From Pseudomonas sp. CFII64 (GTDB lineage: Bacteria > Pseudomonadota > Gammaproteobacteria > Pseudomonadales > Pseudomonadaceae): a stretch of 64,000 bases of DNA. Within the stretch, counting starts at the first letter, position 1; every line of letters begins with the position of its first letter. The notes beneath the pieces were generated by a model, which was given only the letters and a program-made list of their open reading frames with translations, did not search any database and was not told where the DNA came from. Position numbers and translations under genes: made by a program. Of the stretch, positions 27,478 through 38,264 are shown piece by piece. The stretch is taken from NCBI RefSeq assembly GCF_000416235.1, contig NZ_ATLO01000004.1:62001-126000 (forward strand), read 5' to 3'.

Positions 27478-28212
27478 TTAGTGCTGAAGGATCTTGGCGA
27501 GGAACTGCTGCGCACGCTCGGAGCGGGCGCTGACGTCACCGAAGAATTCTTCTTTCTCACAGTCTTCAACGATCTGTCCCTGATCCATGAAGATCACGCG
27601 GTTCGCCACTTTGCGGGCGAAGCCCATTTCGTGGGTCACGCACATCATGGTCATGCCTTCGTGGGCCAGCTGCACCATCACGTCGAGCACTTCGTTGACC
27701 ATTTCCGGGTCAAGCGCGGAGGTCGGTTCGTCGAACAGCATGACGATCGGGTCCATGGCCAGGGCGCGGGCGATGGCCACACGTTGTTGCTGACCACCGG
27801 AAAGCTGGCCCGGATGCTTGTTGGCGTGGGCGGACAGACCGACGCGCTCCAATAGCTTCAGGCCTTTCTCGGTGGCTTCGGCCTTGCTGCGGCCCAGCAC
27901 CTTGATCTGCGCGATGGTCAGGTTTTCAACGATGGTCAGGTGCGGGAACAGCTCGAAATGCTGAAACACCATGCCGACCCGCGAGCGCAGCTTGGGCAGA
28001 TTGGTCTTGGGATCGGCAATCGAAGTGCCATCAACGGTGATGTCGCCCTTCTGGAAGGGTTCCAGCGCGTTGACGCATTTGATCAGGGTCGATTTGCCGG
28101 AGCCGGACGGTCCGCACACCACCACCACTTCGCCTTTCTTGACCTCGGTGCTGCAATCAGTCAGTACCTGGAAGTCCCCATACCACTTGTTGATGCTCTT
28201 GATGGAAATCAT
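27478..28212 (-). CDS. aatP: Glutamate/aspartate ABC transporter ATP-binding protein
   Basis: 244 residues. Walker [10 protein letters not shown], signature LSGGQQQR and Walker [16 protein letters not shown] are intact. It powers uptake of acidic amino acids through AatQ/AatM. The start overlaps the aatM stop (ATGA). It lies last in the aatJQMP operon, directly upstream of aauS. The sequence is typical of the polar amino acid (GlnQ/GltL) ATPase group. Confidence 0.95.
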   Translation of the reverse strand: MISIKSINKWYGDFQVLTDCSTEVKKGEVVVVCGPSGSGKSTLIKCVNALEPFQKGDITVDGTSIADPKTNLPKLRSRVGMVFQHFELFPHLTIVENLTIAQIKVLGRSKAEATEKGLKLLERVGLSAHANKHPGQLSGGQQQRVAIARALAMDPIVMLFDEPTSALDPEMVNEVLDVMVQLAHEGMTMMCVTHEMGFARKVANRVIFMDQGQIVEDCEKEEFFGDVSARSERAQQFLAKILQH

Positions 28213-28874
28213 ACGGCGAACCTTTTTTGCAGGCGCTTCACCAGCAACGAGGCGGCAAAGCTGATCGTGAAGTACACCAGACCGGCGATGATCAGGAACT
28301 CATTGGCGCGGCCAATGATGTCGCCACTGGCCCGCGAGGCGTTGAGGAAATCCACCAGACCAACGGTATAAACCAGAGAGGTGTCCTGGAACAGAATGAT
28401 GCTCTGTTGCAGCAGCAGCGGGGTCATCTTGCGAAAGGCCTGGGGCAGAATGATCAGACGCATCATTTGCCCGTAGGTCATGCCCAGCGCCTGTGCGGCA
28501 CCCATCTGGCCCTTGGAAATCGATTGCACACCGGCACGGACGATTTCGCAGAAGTACGCAGCCTCGAACATCATGAACGCCACGACGCAGGAGGTGAACG
28601 CACCGATGGGCGTGTCTTCGCCGGTGATCCAGCGCAGCACGAACGGCACCGCCAGATAGAACCAGGTGATGACCAGCAGCAGCGGGATCGAGCGGAAATA
28701 ATTGACGTAAGCGCCGGCCAGATTGGACAGCCACTTGTTCGACGACAGGCGCATCAATGCCAGGATGGTGCCGAGCACCAGACCGCCGACGATGCCCATG
28801 GCCATCAGTTGCAGGGTCATGACCATGCCGTTCCACATGCCGGGAATGGCTTGGCTGATTCCGGAAAAGTCCAT
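28209..28874 (-). CDS. aatM: Glutamate/aspartate ABC transporter permease
   Basis: 221 residues, about five membrane helices. The permease coupling loop is visible as [21 protein letters not shown] (EAA-like motif). It begins [17 protein letters not shown]. Its start overlaps the aatQ stop by one base (TAATG) and its stop overlaps the aatP start, so the genes are tightly coupled. It is homologous to GltK. Confidence 0.94.
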   Translation of the reverse strand: MDFSGISQAIPGMWNGMVMTLQLMAMGIVGGLVLGTILALMRLSSNKWLSNLAGAYVNYFRSIPLLLVITWFYLAVPFVLRWITGEDTPIGAFTSCVVAFMMFEAAYFCEIVRAGVQSISKGQMGAAQALGMTYGQMMRLIILPQAFRKMTPLLLQQSIILFQDTSLVYTVGLVDFLNASRASGDIIGRANEFLIIAGLVYFTISFAASLLVKRLQKRFAV

Positions 28875-29620
28875 TATTTGCCCCCCACGGAAATCAGGCC
28901 GGGCACCGCGACTTTCTTCTCGATCACGCGCATCAGCAACATCAGGCTCATGTTCAAGGTGAAGTAGATCAGTGTCGCCAGCGTGAAAGCTTCAAACAGG
29001 TTCGCGGAAAACTCGGCGGTCTGTTTGGTCTGGGCGAGCAGTTCCATCAAGCCGATCAGCGAGGCCACCGACGAGTTCTTGAACACGTTGAGGAATTCGG
29101 AGGTAAGCGGCGGAATAATGATCCGGTACGCCTGCGGCAGCAGCACGTTCCAATAAATCTGCGGCAGCTTGAAGCCCATGGCGCGCGCGGCGGATTCCTG
29201 GCCAACAGGCAACGCCTGAATGCCGGTGCGCACCTGTTCGCAGACTCGGGCAGCGGTAAACAGACCCAGACAGACCACCACGCTCAGGAACGCTGAAGTC
29301 GTCGGGTTGAGGTCCTGCTTGTACCACTCCTGAATGTGTTCAGGCAGCAGATCCGGTACCAGGAAGTACCAGATGAACAGCTGTACCAGCAGCGGCACAT
29401 TACGGAAGATTTCCACGTAAACCGTGGCGATGCCTGCTACCAGTCGGTTCGGTACGGTGCGCATGACACCCAGCACCGAGCCCAGCAGCAAGGCTATGAT
29501 CCAGGCAGCGACAGCGATTGCGATAGTCCAGCCCAGACCGGAAATATACCAGTCCAGATAGGTTTCGCTGCCAACGCCGGTGGACTTGAAGAACACACCC
29601 CAGTCCCAGTTGTAATTCAT
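28874..29620 (-). CDS. aatQ: Glutamate/aspartate ABC transporter permease
   Basis: 248 residues starting MNYNWDWGVFFKSTGVGSET, which matches GltJ-type permeases. It has about five helices and an EAA-type loop (ESAARAMGFKLPQIYWNVLL). ATG 29620 has a GGGGAGACCC ribosome site; an upstream in-frame extension is unsupported. It sits 85 bases after aatJ. Confidence 0.94.
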   Translation of the reverse strand: MNYNWDWGVFFKSTGVGSETYLDWYISGLGWTIAIAVAAWIIALLLGSVLGVMRTVPNRLVAGIATVYVEIFRNVPLLVQLFIWYFLVPDLLPEHIQEWYKQDLNPTTSAFLSVVVCLGLFTAARVCEQVRTGIQALPVGQESAARAMGFKLPQIYWNVLLPQAYRIIIPPLTSEFLNVFKNSSVASLIGLMELLAQTKQTAEFSANLFEAFTLATLIYFTLNMSLMLLMRVIEKKVAVPGLISVGGK

Positions 29621-29705
29621 CAGGGTCTCCCCTCTGATCGATCCAGATACACGCAACGGCATCCTGAGAGGGCACGTGCCCTCTCAGGAATATCTTGATG
29701 GGCGA

Positions 29706-30620
29706 TTAAGCCTTTTTGTCGTCAGCCGCTTTGTCGGTCGGGTTGCTGATCAGTTCTTTGACCTTGTCGCTCATCGGGAACATGAGGTTCAGGCCTTTAG
29801 GCGGGATCGGTTGTTCGAACCACTTGCCGTAGATCTTGTTGATCTCGCCGGACTTGTAGGTCGCCACGATTGCGTCGTCGACCGCTTTCTTGAACGGTTC
29901 GTCGCCTTTACGGACCATGCAGCCGTAAATTTCGTACGACTGCGCCGTGCCAGTTACAGCCCAGTCAGTTGGCTTCTTGGCTTTGGCCATTTCGCCTGCC
30001 AGCAGCGCGTCATCCATCATGAACGCAACGGCACGACCGGATTCCAGCATCTGGAAAGACTCGCCATGGTCTTTGGCGGAAATGACGTTCATGCCCATTT
30101 GCTTGTCGGCGTTCATCGACTTGAGGATGCGCTCGGACGTAGTGCCGGCGGTGGTCACGACGTTCTTGCCTTTCAGATCGTCGAAATCCTTGTACGAAGA
30201 ATCAGCCTTGGACAGCAAGCGGGTGCCGATTTCGAAGATGCCTACCGAGAAGTCAACCTGTTGCTGGCGTTCAACGTTGTTGGTGGTTGAACCACATTCA
30301 ACGTCAACGGTGCCGTTCTGTACCAGCGGGATACGCGTCTGGGAAGTGACCAGGTTGTACTTGACCTTCAGGTCCGGCATGTTCAGGTCTTTTTTGATGG
30401 CTTCGACGATTTTCAGCTGAATGTCGTGGGAGTAGCCAACCGGAATGCCGGAAGCGTCAGCGATATAGGAAAACGGAATCGAAGCATCGCGGTGCCCGAG
30501 GGTGATGGTGCCGGACTCTTTGATTTTCTTCAGTGTGCCGGTGAGTTCGGCGGCGAAAACTGGAGTGGTCATCAGAGCGGCAGCGATTGCTGCGCCCAAA
30601 AGATGGGGGACGATGCGCAT
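29706..30620 (-). CDS. aatJ: Periplasmic glutamate/aspartate-binding protein
   Basis: 304 residues with signal peptide (MRIVPHLLGAAIAAALMTTP, cleavage after VFA). It is a class III-type solute-binding fold with GHRDASIPFSYIADASGIPV near residue 43 and VECGSTTNNVERQQQVDFSV near 108, characteristic of GltI/AatJ. It delivers acidic amino acids to AatQM. It is the first gene of the operon, with a GAGGAATTACAG ribosome site, an A-rich stretch, a sigma-54 promoter and an AauR operator upstream. Confidence 0.95.
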   Translation of the reverse strand: MRIVPHLLGAAIAAALMTTPVFAAELTGTLKKIKESGTITLGHRDASIPFSYIADASGIPVGYSHDIQLKIVEAIKKDLNMPDLKVKYNLVTSQTRIPLVQNGTVDVECGSTTNNVERQQQVDFSVGIFEIGTRLLSKADSSYKDFDDLKGKNVVTTAGTTSERILKSMNADKQMGMNVISAKDHGESFQMLESGRAVAFMMDDALLAGEMAKAKKPTDWAVTGTAQSYEIYGCMVRKGDEPFKKAVDDAIVATYKSGEINKIYGKWFEQPIPPKGLNLMFPMSDKVKELISNPTDKAADDKKA

Positions 30621-30634
30621 CTGTAATTCCTCGA

Positions 30635-30649
30635 CTTTGTTTTTTTTAT
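30635..30649 (-). promoter_or_regulatory. A-rich Hfq/Crc-type motif ahead of aatJ
   Basis: The mRNA reads ATAAAAAAAACAAAG just upstream of the ribosome site. It resembles the AAnAAnAA target of Hfq/Crc catabolite repression in Pseudomonas; amino acid transporters are common targets. Confidence 0.5.
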
Positions 30650-30744
30650 GGGGCCGAAACAGGTGTGGCCCGCTTGTTCGGCGAATGCTTCAACGGCGGC
30701 CGACAGGGGCACACGTTACTGTCGAAGCGATCGACAAGTAGTGT

Positions 30745-30763
30745 AGAGCAGGAGCCGTGCCAA
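30745..30763 (-). promoter_or_regulatory. Sigma-54 promoter of aatJQMP
   Basis: On the minus strand TTGGCACGGCTCCTGCT has the -24 GG and -12 GC elements with exactly ten bases between them and the conserved TGGCAC. It lies about 125 bases upstream of aatJ. Confidence 0.88.
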
Positions 30764-30870
30764 GCACGGAGCGCAAGGTTAACTCATTGTTTTAAAAGGA
30801 TTTAAAGTTTTATCGGGGGCGGGGCGGGGGCTTGAAGCGTCCGGGAAGCCGAACTATGGAGGTGGGCACG

Positions 30871-30884
30871 TTCGGAAAACCGAA
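30871..30884. promoter_or_regulatory. AauR operator
   Basis: TTCGGAAAACCGAA matches the reported AauR motif TTCGG-N4-CCGAA perfectly. It is about 110 bases upstream of the sigma-54 promoter, the normal enhancer distance. Confidence 0.88.
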
Positions 30885-30912
30885 TGATATAACCATCGAA
30901 CCAAATGTATCC

Positions 30913-31003
30913 GTAGGACTGGCTTCAGCCGGGAGGAGGCCTGTCCATGGGCAGCAGCTCCGGTGTCAGAGCTCTTGCGCTTCCGGCTGAAGCCGGTCCT
31001 GCG
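30913..31003. repeat. REPIN, GGCTTCAGCCGGGAG variant
   Basis: GTAGGACTGGCTTCAGCCGG and inverted CCGGCTGAAGCCGGTCCTGC. It lies between the aatJ promoter and the end of glpD. Confidence 0.88.
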
Positions 31004-31013
31004 GATTCATATT

Positions 31014-32552
31014 TCAAGCCGCTTCGATAGCGCCTTTTCTACGTGCCACAACATCCAGGTATTGCTGGACGCCAGCACGCTCTTCAGCGGTCATGAACAG
31101 GCCCAGTTTGCTGCGACGCCACAAAACGTCTTCAGCGGTGGTCGCCCATTCGGTGCTGCACAGGTAATCGACTTCACGGGTGTACAGGCCGGCGCCAAGG
31201 TTGTCGCCCATGTCGGCAAGGCTTTGTACGCCTTCCAGCAAGCGCCAGCTGCGGCTGCCGTAGGTGCGCGCCCAGCGTTGGGCGATGTCTGCTGGCAACC
31301 AGGTGCAGCGCTGAGTCAGTTCGGCGCTCAACACGGCTGGCGTGCTCATGTCTTCGCCGCCGGGCAGGCTGGCTTTGGCGGTCCAGCTTGGCTTCATGTC
31401 CTTGAAGAACGGTGCGAGCTGCGCCAACGCCGATTCCGCAAGCTTGCGATAGGTCGTCAACTTGCCGCCGAACACCGACAGAATCGGTGCTTCATCGGCG
31501 CCTCCGGACAGTGACAGCGTGTAGTCCCGGGTAATGGCTGACGGATTGTCCGATTCGTCGTTGCACAGCGGACGCACGCCTGAATAAGTGTTGAGCACAT
31601 CGTCCCGGCTCAGCTGCTTCTTGAAGTGGTCATTGGCCACTTTGAGCATGTAGTCCATTTCGCCGTCGGTGATTTCCACCTTGCTCGGATCGCCTTGATA
31701 TTCGCGGTCTGTGGTGCCGATGATCGTGAAGCGTTCCAGATACGGAATCGCAAACACAATGCGCTGATCTTCGTTTTGCAGGATGAACGCGTTTTCGCCT
31801 TCGTACAGCTTCGGCACGATCAAGTGACTGCCCTGAATCAGACGAATGCCGTACGGCGATGTCAGCTTCAGATCATCGCGAATGAACTTGGCAACCCACG
31901 GGCCCGCCGCGTTGACCAGCGCCTTGGCGCGAATCGAAAACAGCGTGCCGTCGGCGCGTTCCATGTGCAGATGCCACAGGCCATTGCTGCGCCGGGCATT
32001 CAGGCAACGGGTCTGGGTGTGGATATGCGCGCCATGTTCCCGCGCAGCCATCGCATTGAGTACCACGAGGCGGGCGTCATCGACCCAGCAATCGGAATAT
32101 TCAAAACCACGGGTGATAGTGGCTTTCAGCGGGCTGTCGCTGCCGAAACGCAGGCTGCGTGAACCGGGCAGCTTCTCGCGCTTGCCCAAATGGTCATACA
32201 GAAACAAACCGGCACGAATCATCCACGCTGGGCGCAGATGTGGGCGATGGGGCAGCACGAAGCGCATCGGCTTGACAATGTGCGGTGCCTTGGCCAACAG
32301 CACTTCACGCTCGGCCAAGGCTTCGCGCACCAGACGGAATTCGTAATGTTCGAGATAGCGCAGCCCGCCGTGGATCAGCTTGCTGCTGGCAGAAGAGGTG
32401 TGACTGGCAAGGTCATCCTTTTCACAAAGGAACACAGAAAGACCGCGACCGGAAGCATCTGCGGCAATTCCGACACCATTGATACCACCACCAATGACGG
32501 CGATGTCGTAGACCTCGGAGAGGGGCGGTACAGGCAAGACGGAATGGGGCAT
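31014..32552 (-). CDS. glpD: Aerobic glycerol-3-phosphate dehydrogenase
   Basis: FAD enzyme on the inner membrane that oxidises glycerol-3-phosphate to dihydroxyacetone phosphate. 512 residues. The N-terminal FAD loop is VIGGGINGVGIAADASGRGL; SSKLIHGGLRYLEHYEFRLV near residue 60 and GTTDREYQGDPSKVEITDGE near 275 are diagnostic. ATG 32552 has CAGGAGGCC; the longer frame (32618) has no ribosome site. It is separated from glpR by a REPIN and an inverted repeat. GlpR-like TTCG/CGAA sites precede it. Confidence 0.96.
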   Translation of the reverse strand: MPHSVLPVPPLSEVYDIAVIGGGINGVGIAADASGRGLSVFLCEKDDLASHTSSASSKLIHGGLRYLEHYEFRLVREALAEREVLLAKAPHIVKPMRFVLPHRPHLRPAWMIRAGLFLYDHLGKREKLPGSRSLRFGSDSPLKATITRGFEYSDCWVDDARLVVLNAMAAREHGAHIHTQTRCLNARRSNGLWHLHMERADGTLFSIRAKALVNAAGPWVAKFIRDDLKLTSPYGIRLIQGSHLIVPKLYEGENAFILQNEDQRIVFAIPYLERFTIIGTTDREYQGDPSKVEITDGEMDYMLKVANDHFKKQLSRDDVLNTYSGVRPLCNDESDNPSAITRDYTLSLSGGADEAPILSVFGGKLTTYRKLAESALAQLAPFFKDMKPSWTAKASLPGGEDMSTPAVLSAELTQRCTWLPADIAQRWARTYGSRSWRLLEGVQSLADMGDNLGAGLYTREVDYLCSTEWATTAEDVLWRRSKLGLFMTAEERAGVQQYLDVVARRKGAIEAA

Positions 32553-32571
32553 CGGATGGCCTCCTGATATT

Positions 32572-32612
32572 TGTTCGAACAACAGATTCGAACATTTATG
32601 TTCATTTCCGAA
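32572..32612. promoter_or_regulatory. Probable GlpR operator region of glpD
   Basis: It contains the perfect palindrome TGTTCGAACA (32572-32581), ATTCGAACAT just after it, and TTCA-TTTC-CGAA (32601-32612), the last one mismatch from the GlpR pattern TTCG-N4-CGAA. All lie within 61 bases upstream of glpD. Confidence 0.6.
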
Positions 32613-32712
32613 AATCATAGCTCAATAATGAAAGCTCTTCCAGTCGGTATTCATTGAAAATACTGATTGGAAGTGGGGAATGGAACAAAAGTGAACATGG
32701 AGTCGAGAGGGG

Positions 32713-32804
32713 TCGCAGGGCCGGCTTTAGCCGGGAGGAGGCCAGTATGGCCGACACATGTGCATCGTCAGGGATGCGGTCCTCCCGGCTAAAGCCGGTC
32801 CTAC
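32713..32804. repeat. REPIN, GGCTTTAGCCGGGAG type
   Basis: GGCCGGCTTTAGCCGGGAG and the inverted CTCCCGGCTAAAGCCGGTCC lie in the glpR-glpD gap. Confidence 0.88.
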
Positions 32805-32871
32805 AGCCACTGTCGAACAAGCCGACACATCGGCTGAAGACAGGGAGTTACTTTTGGTCGTATGCTTTTTC

Positions 32872-32950
32872 ATGGACTCGCCCTCGCTGTCGTTGGCTTC
32901 TTAAGAATGCCACTGTGGCGCTACAGACGCCTCGGCTTGGGCGAGTCCAT
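32872..32950. repeat. 12-base inverted repeat with 55-base spacer
   Basis: ATGGACTCGCCC (32872-32883) and GGGCGAGTCCAT (32939-32950) are exact reverse complements. Neither arm matches the REP classes seen elsewhere. The element lies just after the glpR stop and could fold in the glpR 3' end. Confidence 0.55.
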
Positions 32951-32975
32951 CCAATTACGAGATCTATGCGGGGCT

Positions 32976-33731
32976 TTAAACCACTTCCAGCCGGATCTTG
33001 TTCTGCGTCAGCAATTGCATCAGCGCCGGCACCGGGGCCTGATCGGTCACCAGACAATCGATCAAACTGATAGGTCCGAGGCGTACCATGGCGTTGCGGC
33101 CGAATTTGCTCGAATCCGCCGCCAGCAGGACTTGCCGCGCGTTGGCGATGATCGCCTGGGAAACCCGGACTTCCTGATAATCGAAATCCAGCAGGCTACC
33201 GTCTTCGTCGATACCACTGATGCCTACCAGGGCAAAGTCGACCTTGAACTGATTGATGAAATCGACACTGGCCTGGCCCACGACACCGCCGTCACGGCGC
33301 ACGTTGCCGCCCGCCAGCAATACCTCGAAATCATCCTTGGCACTCAGAATCGACGCCACATGCAGATTGTTGGTGATGATTTTCAGGTTGTTGTGATTGA
33401 GCAGGGCGCGGGCGATGGACTCGGTGGTGGTCCCGATATTGATGAACAGCGAGGCGTGATCGGGGATTTGCGCGGCGATGGCCTCGGCAATCCGTTGTTT
33501 CTCATCGCGCATCTGATCCGCACGCATGGCGTAGGCGGTGTTTTCAATGCTCGAATCATAGGCCGCGCCGCCGTGGTAGCGGCGCAACAGGTTCATTTCC
33601 GCCAGCTGATTGATATCGCGGCGGATGGTTTGCGGGGTCACGACGAACAGCGTGGCCATTTCCTCGATGCTGACATAGCCGCGCTCACGGACCAGTTCGA
33701 GGATCTGCTGCTGACGGGGGGGCAGATTCAT
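32976..33731 (-). CDS. glpR: DeoR-family glycerol regulon repressor
   Basis: 251 residues starting [20 protein letters not shown]. The DeoR helix-turn-helix ([20 protein letters not shown]) is followed by the sensor domain with [17 protein letters not shown], the phosphosugar-binding segment. Glycerol-3-phosphate should relieve repression. ATG 33731 is preceded by AAAGGACAC. It lies between glpK and glpD in the same orientation. Confidence 0.95.
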   Translation of the reverse strand: MNLPPRQQQILELVRERGYVSIEEMATLFVVTPQTIRRDINQLAEMNLLRRYHGGAAYDSSIENTAYAMRADQMRDEKQRIAEAIAAQIPDHASLFINIGTTTESIARALLNHNNLKIITNNLHVASILSAKDDFEVLLAGGNVRRDGGVVGQASVDFINQFKVDFALVGISGIDEDGSLLDFDYQEVRVSQAIIANARQVLLAADSSKFGRNAMVRLGPISLIDCLVTDQAPVPALMQLLTQNKIRLEVV

Positions 33732-33844
33732 TATTGTTGAGTGTCCTTTCAGGCTGCCAAATGCGGCCCATGATGCCGCAGGCACAGGCTGCCTGTCAGC
33801 CGGAAACTCATGTAACTCAATACTGCCCCTCGCTCAGGCGCTGC

Positions 33845-35398
<1,554 letters not shown>

Positions 35399-35404
35399 TC
35401 AAGC

Positions 35405-36268
35405 TCACGCCCGGACTTTCAGGGCAGCAACATCAGCATCGTTCTTTTTAACAGGTGCGGCACTAGCAGGGGTGGCGTTGGGCAGATAGCGCGCGATCAA
35501 CGCACGATAGCTGGCAGCGCCGAGGCAGGCACCAAGAATTGGTGCAAAAATCGGAACCAGGAAATAAGGGATATCGCGTCCGCCGGTGAACGCCATCTCG
35601 CCCCAGCCGGCAATGAACGCCATCAGTTTAGGGCCGAAATCCCGTGCCGGATTCATGGCAAAACCGGTCAGTGGGGCGGTGGACGCGCCAATCAGGGCAA
35701 CCAGCAAACCAATCAGCAGCGGTGCCAGGGCGCCGCGTGGCAGGCCGTTGTTGTCGTCTGTCAGCGACATGATCACCGCCATCAGAATCGCGGTAATCAC
35801 AAATTCCACCAATGCCGCCTGGCCGATTGAAATCGCCGGATTAGGGTAGGTGGTGAAGGCCGAGGCCAACTCAAGGCTTTCAAGCGTGCCGCGCACCATG
35901 TGGTGCGTTTGTTCGAATTCGAAGAAAAGGCTCACGTACAGCAGATACACCAGGCCGGCACCACAAAAGGCTCCAGCGGTTTGCGCGGCGATATAAAACG
36001 GCAGTTTGCGCTTTTCAAAACCTGCAAACAGGCTCAGCGCGATGCTGACCGCCGGATTGAGGTGAGCGCCGGAAACCCCGGCGCTGAAATAGATCGCCAT
36101 GCTGACCGCCAGGCCCCAGATGATGCTGATTTCCCATAAGCCAAACGTGGCACCCGCGACCTTGAGCGCCGCAACACATCCTGTGCCGAAGAAAATCATC
36201 AAGGCGGTGCCCAGAAATTCGGCTACGCATTGGCCTTTCAGCGTCGGTTGTTGTAGAGCGATTGTCAT
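35405..36268 (-). CDS. glpF: Glycerol uptake facilitator (aquaglyceroporin)
   Basis: About 287 residues, six membrane helices with the two half-helices marked by SGAHLNPAVS (NPA) and FAMNPARDFG (NPAR-D, the arginine and aspartate typical of glycerol channels). ATG 36268 has a GAGGTCC ribosome site. It is first in the glpFKRD series. An A-rich Hfq/Crc-like tract overlaps the ribosome-binding region, and a GlpR-type palindrome lies about 130 bases upstream. Confidence 0.95.
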   Translation of the reverse strand: MTIALQQPTLKGQCVAEFLGTALMIFFGTGCVAALKVAGATFGLWEISIIWGLAVSMAIYFSAGVSGAHLNPAVSIALSLFAGFEKRKLPFYIAAQTAGAFCGAGLVYLLYVSLFFEFEQTHHMVRGTLESLELASAFTTYPNPAISIGQAALVEFVITAILMAVIMSLTDDNNGLPRGALAPLLIGLLVALIGASTAPLTGFAMNPARDFGPKLMAFIAGWGEMAFTGGRDIPYFLVPIFAPILGACLGAASYRALIARYLPNATPASAAPVKKNDADVAALKVRA

Positions 36269-36279
36269 GAAGGACCTCA

Positions 36280-36292
36280 TTTTTTGTTTTTT
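36280..36292 (-). promoter_or_regulatory. A-rich Hfq/Crc-type motif at the glpF ribosome site
   Basis: The mRNA reads AAAAAACAAAAAA immediately 5' of TGAGGTCC. It fits the catabolite-activity motif AAnAAnAA that Hfq/Crc binds to block translation. Confidence 0.6.
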
Positions 36293-36396
36293 GCAGCGCC
36301 GTGTGCAATTCACCGGTGCTATCTTTTTCATCGTGTCGGCGAAACCCCATCGCCGACCGAGATTCGACCGTGACTAGAAATATAGTTCCGATGATA

Positions 36397-36408
36397 TTCG
36401 TAAACGAA
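36397..36408. promoter_or_regulatory. Probable GlpR operator of glpF
   Basis: TTCG-TAAA-CGAA is an exact match to the TTCG-N4-CGAA pattern of GlpR operators, embedded in AT-rich promoter sequence. Confidence 0.62.
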
Positions 36409-36618
36409 AAAATATAGACAAGAATGAATACTGTCAAAGGTCGGATGTGAACCATCGGCCACATTGTGACCAAGGCGCTTGAACGGGTTGCGATTTGTCC
36501 TGTATCGGGCGTCCTTGAGCATTCATCACCCCGTATACAGGCGCTGATCAAGACGCACTGACAGCGAATCGCTTAAAGTAGCGGCCTGAATCATCTGCCC
36601 GCCACCCTGGAGCGCTGC

Positions 36619-37089
36619 ATGACCCCCGCACTGGATCTGCTGAAAAAAGTTCGCGCCGAACATCGTATCCACAGTTATGAACATGACCCGAAAGCGGCCT
36701 CGTATGGCCTGGAGGCCGCAGAAAAACTCGGGCTGAATCCGCAGCAGGTGTTCAAGACGCTGCTGGCGAGCACGGAAAAAGGCGAGCTGCTGGTGGCGGT
36801 GGTTCCAGTGGTCGGCACGCTGGACCTCAAGGCGCTGGCTCATGCGGCGGGAGCCAAGAAAACGGAAATGGCTGATCCAGCCGCCGCTCAGCGTTCCACC
36901 GGTTACTTGCTGGGCGGCATCAGCCCGTTGGGCCAGAAGAAGCGGTTGCGCACCTTTATCGACCAGAGCGCCGAGGCGTTCGCAACGATTTACGTCAGCG
37001 CCGGGCGGCGCGGCCTGGAGGTTGAACTGGCGCCGGCGGTGCTTGCGGAGCAGACCAAGGCGATTTTTGCGCCGGTTGGGCGCGGTTGA
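36619..37089 (+). CDS. ybaK: Cys-tRNA(Pro) deacylase YbaK
   Basis: 156 residues, [21 protein letters not shown] trans-editing enzyme that hydrolyses cysteine wrongly attached to proline tRNA. The core [20 protein letters not shown] with the essential lysine and [20 protein letters not shown] are conserved blocks of the YbaK fold. It is monocistronic, divergent from glpF. Confidence 0.95.
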   Translation: MTPALDLLKKVRAEHRIHSYEHDPKAASYGLEAAEKLGLNPQQVFKTLLASTEKGELLVAVVPVVGTLDLKALAHAAGAKKTEMADPAAAQRSTGYLLGGISPLGQKKRLRTFIDQSAEAFATIYVSAGRRGLEVELAPAVLAEQTKAIFAPVGRG

Positions 37090-37091
37090 TT

Positions 37092-37177
37092 GTTGGAGCG
37101 AGGCTTGCCCGCGAATCAGGCACTTCGGTGTATCAGCCCCACCGCGTCATCGCTCTTCGCGGGCAAGCCTCCAACGG
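37092..37177. repeat. REP pair, GGCTTGCCCGCGAA type
   Basis: TTGGAGCGAGGCTTGCCCGC and inverted GCGGGCAAGCCTCCAAC; the right arm lacks the CGCT seen in the 5642 copy. Confidence 0.82.
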
Positions 37178-37190
37178 GTTCGAAGCACTG

Positions 37191-38264
37191 CTACACCGGA
37201 CTATGAGTCGGAACACTCCCCGCCGCCGGAAACACCACCAGGTGTTCTGCCGCGACGCGAATGCCGACTTCTTCACCGGCAACGTAATCGGCATGACTCG
37301 GGAAAATCGCCTCCAGCTGGCTGCCCGTGGAAAGCTGCAAGCGGTAGAGCGTTGATGCGCCCTGGAAGGTCTTGCTGGTCACCCGCGCCTTGAGCGCACT
37401 GTCCCGGTCATAAACGATATCGTCCGGGCGCAGCAATACATCGACGGCGCTGCCTTTGATTGCCGCGTAGGCACGGTTGCCTTGCAGCACGCCCAGCTCG
37501 GTTTGCACCGATTGCGGATCGACCATCAGGCCACGAATGAAGTAGCCCTGGCCAATGAAGCTGGCAACGAAAGGCGTCAGCGGTTCGTGATACAGGTTGT
37601 AGGGCGTATCCCATTGCTCAAGACGACCTTCCTTGAAAACCCCGACATGATCGCTGACCGCAAAGGCTTCTTCCTGATCGTGCGTGACCAGAATCGCACT
37701 GGTGCCCCGCGCTTTGAGAATGTCGCGAACTTCATGGCTCAGCCGACGGCGCAATTCCCCATCCAGGTTGGAGAACGGTTCATCGAGCAATAACAACTGC
37801 GGCTCGGGCGCCAGCGCACGCGCCAGGGCGACGCGTTGTTGCTGGCCGCCGGACAATTCATGGGGATGACGCTTGCCCAGCGCGCCCAGGTTGACCAACT
37901 CAAGTAATTCTTCGGTCACCTGCTTGAGGCGCGGATGCTTGCGAATACCGAACGCGATGTTTTCGGCGACGCTCAGGTGCGGAAACAACGCGTAATCCTG
38001 GAAGACCATGCCAATGCGCCGCTTCTCCGGCGCGAGGGTAAACCCCGGTCGGGAAATGACTTCGCCAGCCAGGGTGATATCCCCTTCATGTACAGGCTCA
38101 AAGCCGGCAATGGCGCGCAGGGTCGTGGTCTTGCCGCAGCCGGAAGAACCCAGCAGGCAGCCGATATCCCCGGCGTTCAGGTGCAGATTGAGATTCTGCA
38201 CCACCCGTTGATCCTGATAGCCGCATGCCAGATTGCGCAGATTCAGCAGAAGCGGCTGACTCAT
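37191..38264 (-). CDS. Orphan ABC transporter ATP-binding protein (FbpC/PotA-like)
   Basis: 357 residues. Walker [10 protein letters not shown], signature LSGGQQQR and Walker [13 protein letters not shown] are intact; the C-terminal third is a TOBE-like regulatory domain. The closest groups are ferric iron or polyamine importer ATPases. No permease or binding protein is encoded nearby. The start overlaps the argF stop by three to four bases, so it is translated with argF. The same argF neighbour is present in P. aeruginosa. Its partner transporter is unknown. Confidence 0.87.
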   Translation of the reverse strand: MSQPLLLNLRNLACGYQDQRVVQNLNLHLNAGDIGCLLGSSGCGKTTTLRAIAGFEPVHEGDITLAGEVISRPGFTLAPEKRRIGMVFQDYALFPHLSVAENIAFGIRKHPRLKQVTEELLELVNLGALGKRHPHELSGGQQQRVALARALAPEPQLLLLDEPFSNLDGELRRRLSHEVRDILKARGTSAILVTHDQEEAFAVSDHVGVFKEGRLEQWDTPYNLYHEPLTPFVASFIGQGYFIRGLMVDPQSVQTELGVLQGNRAYAAIKGSAVDVLLRPDDIVYDRDSALKARVTSKTFQGASTLYRLQLSTGSQLEAIFPSHADYVAGEEVGIRVAAEHLVVFPAAGSVPTHSPV

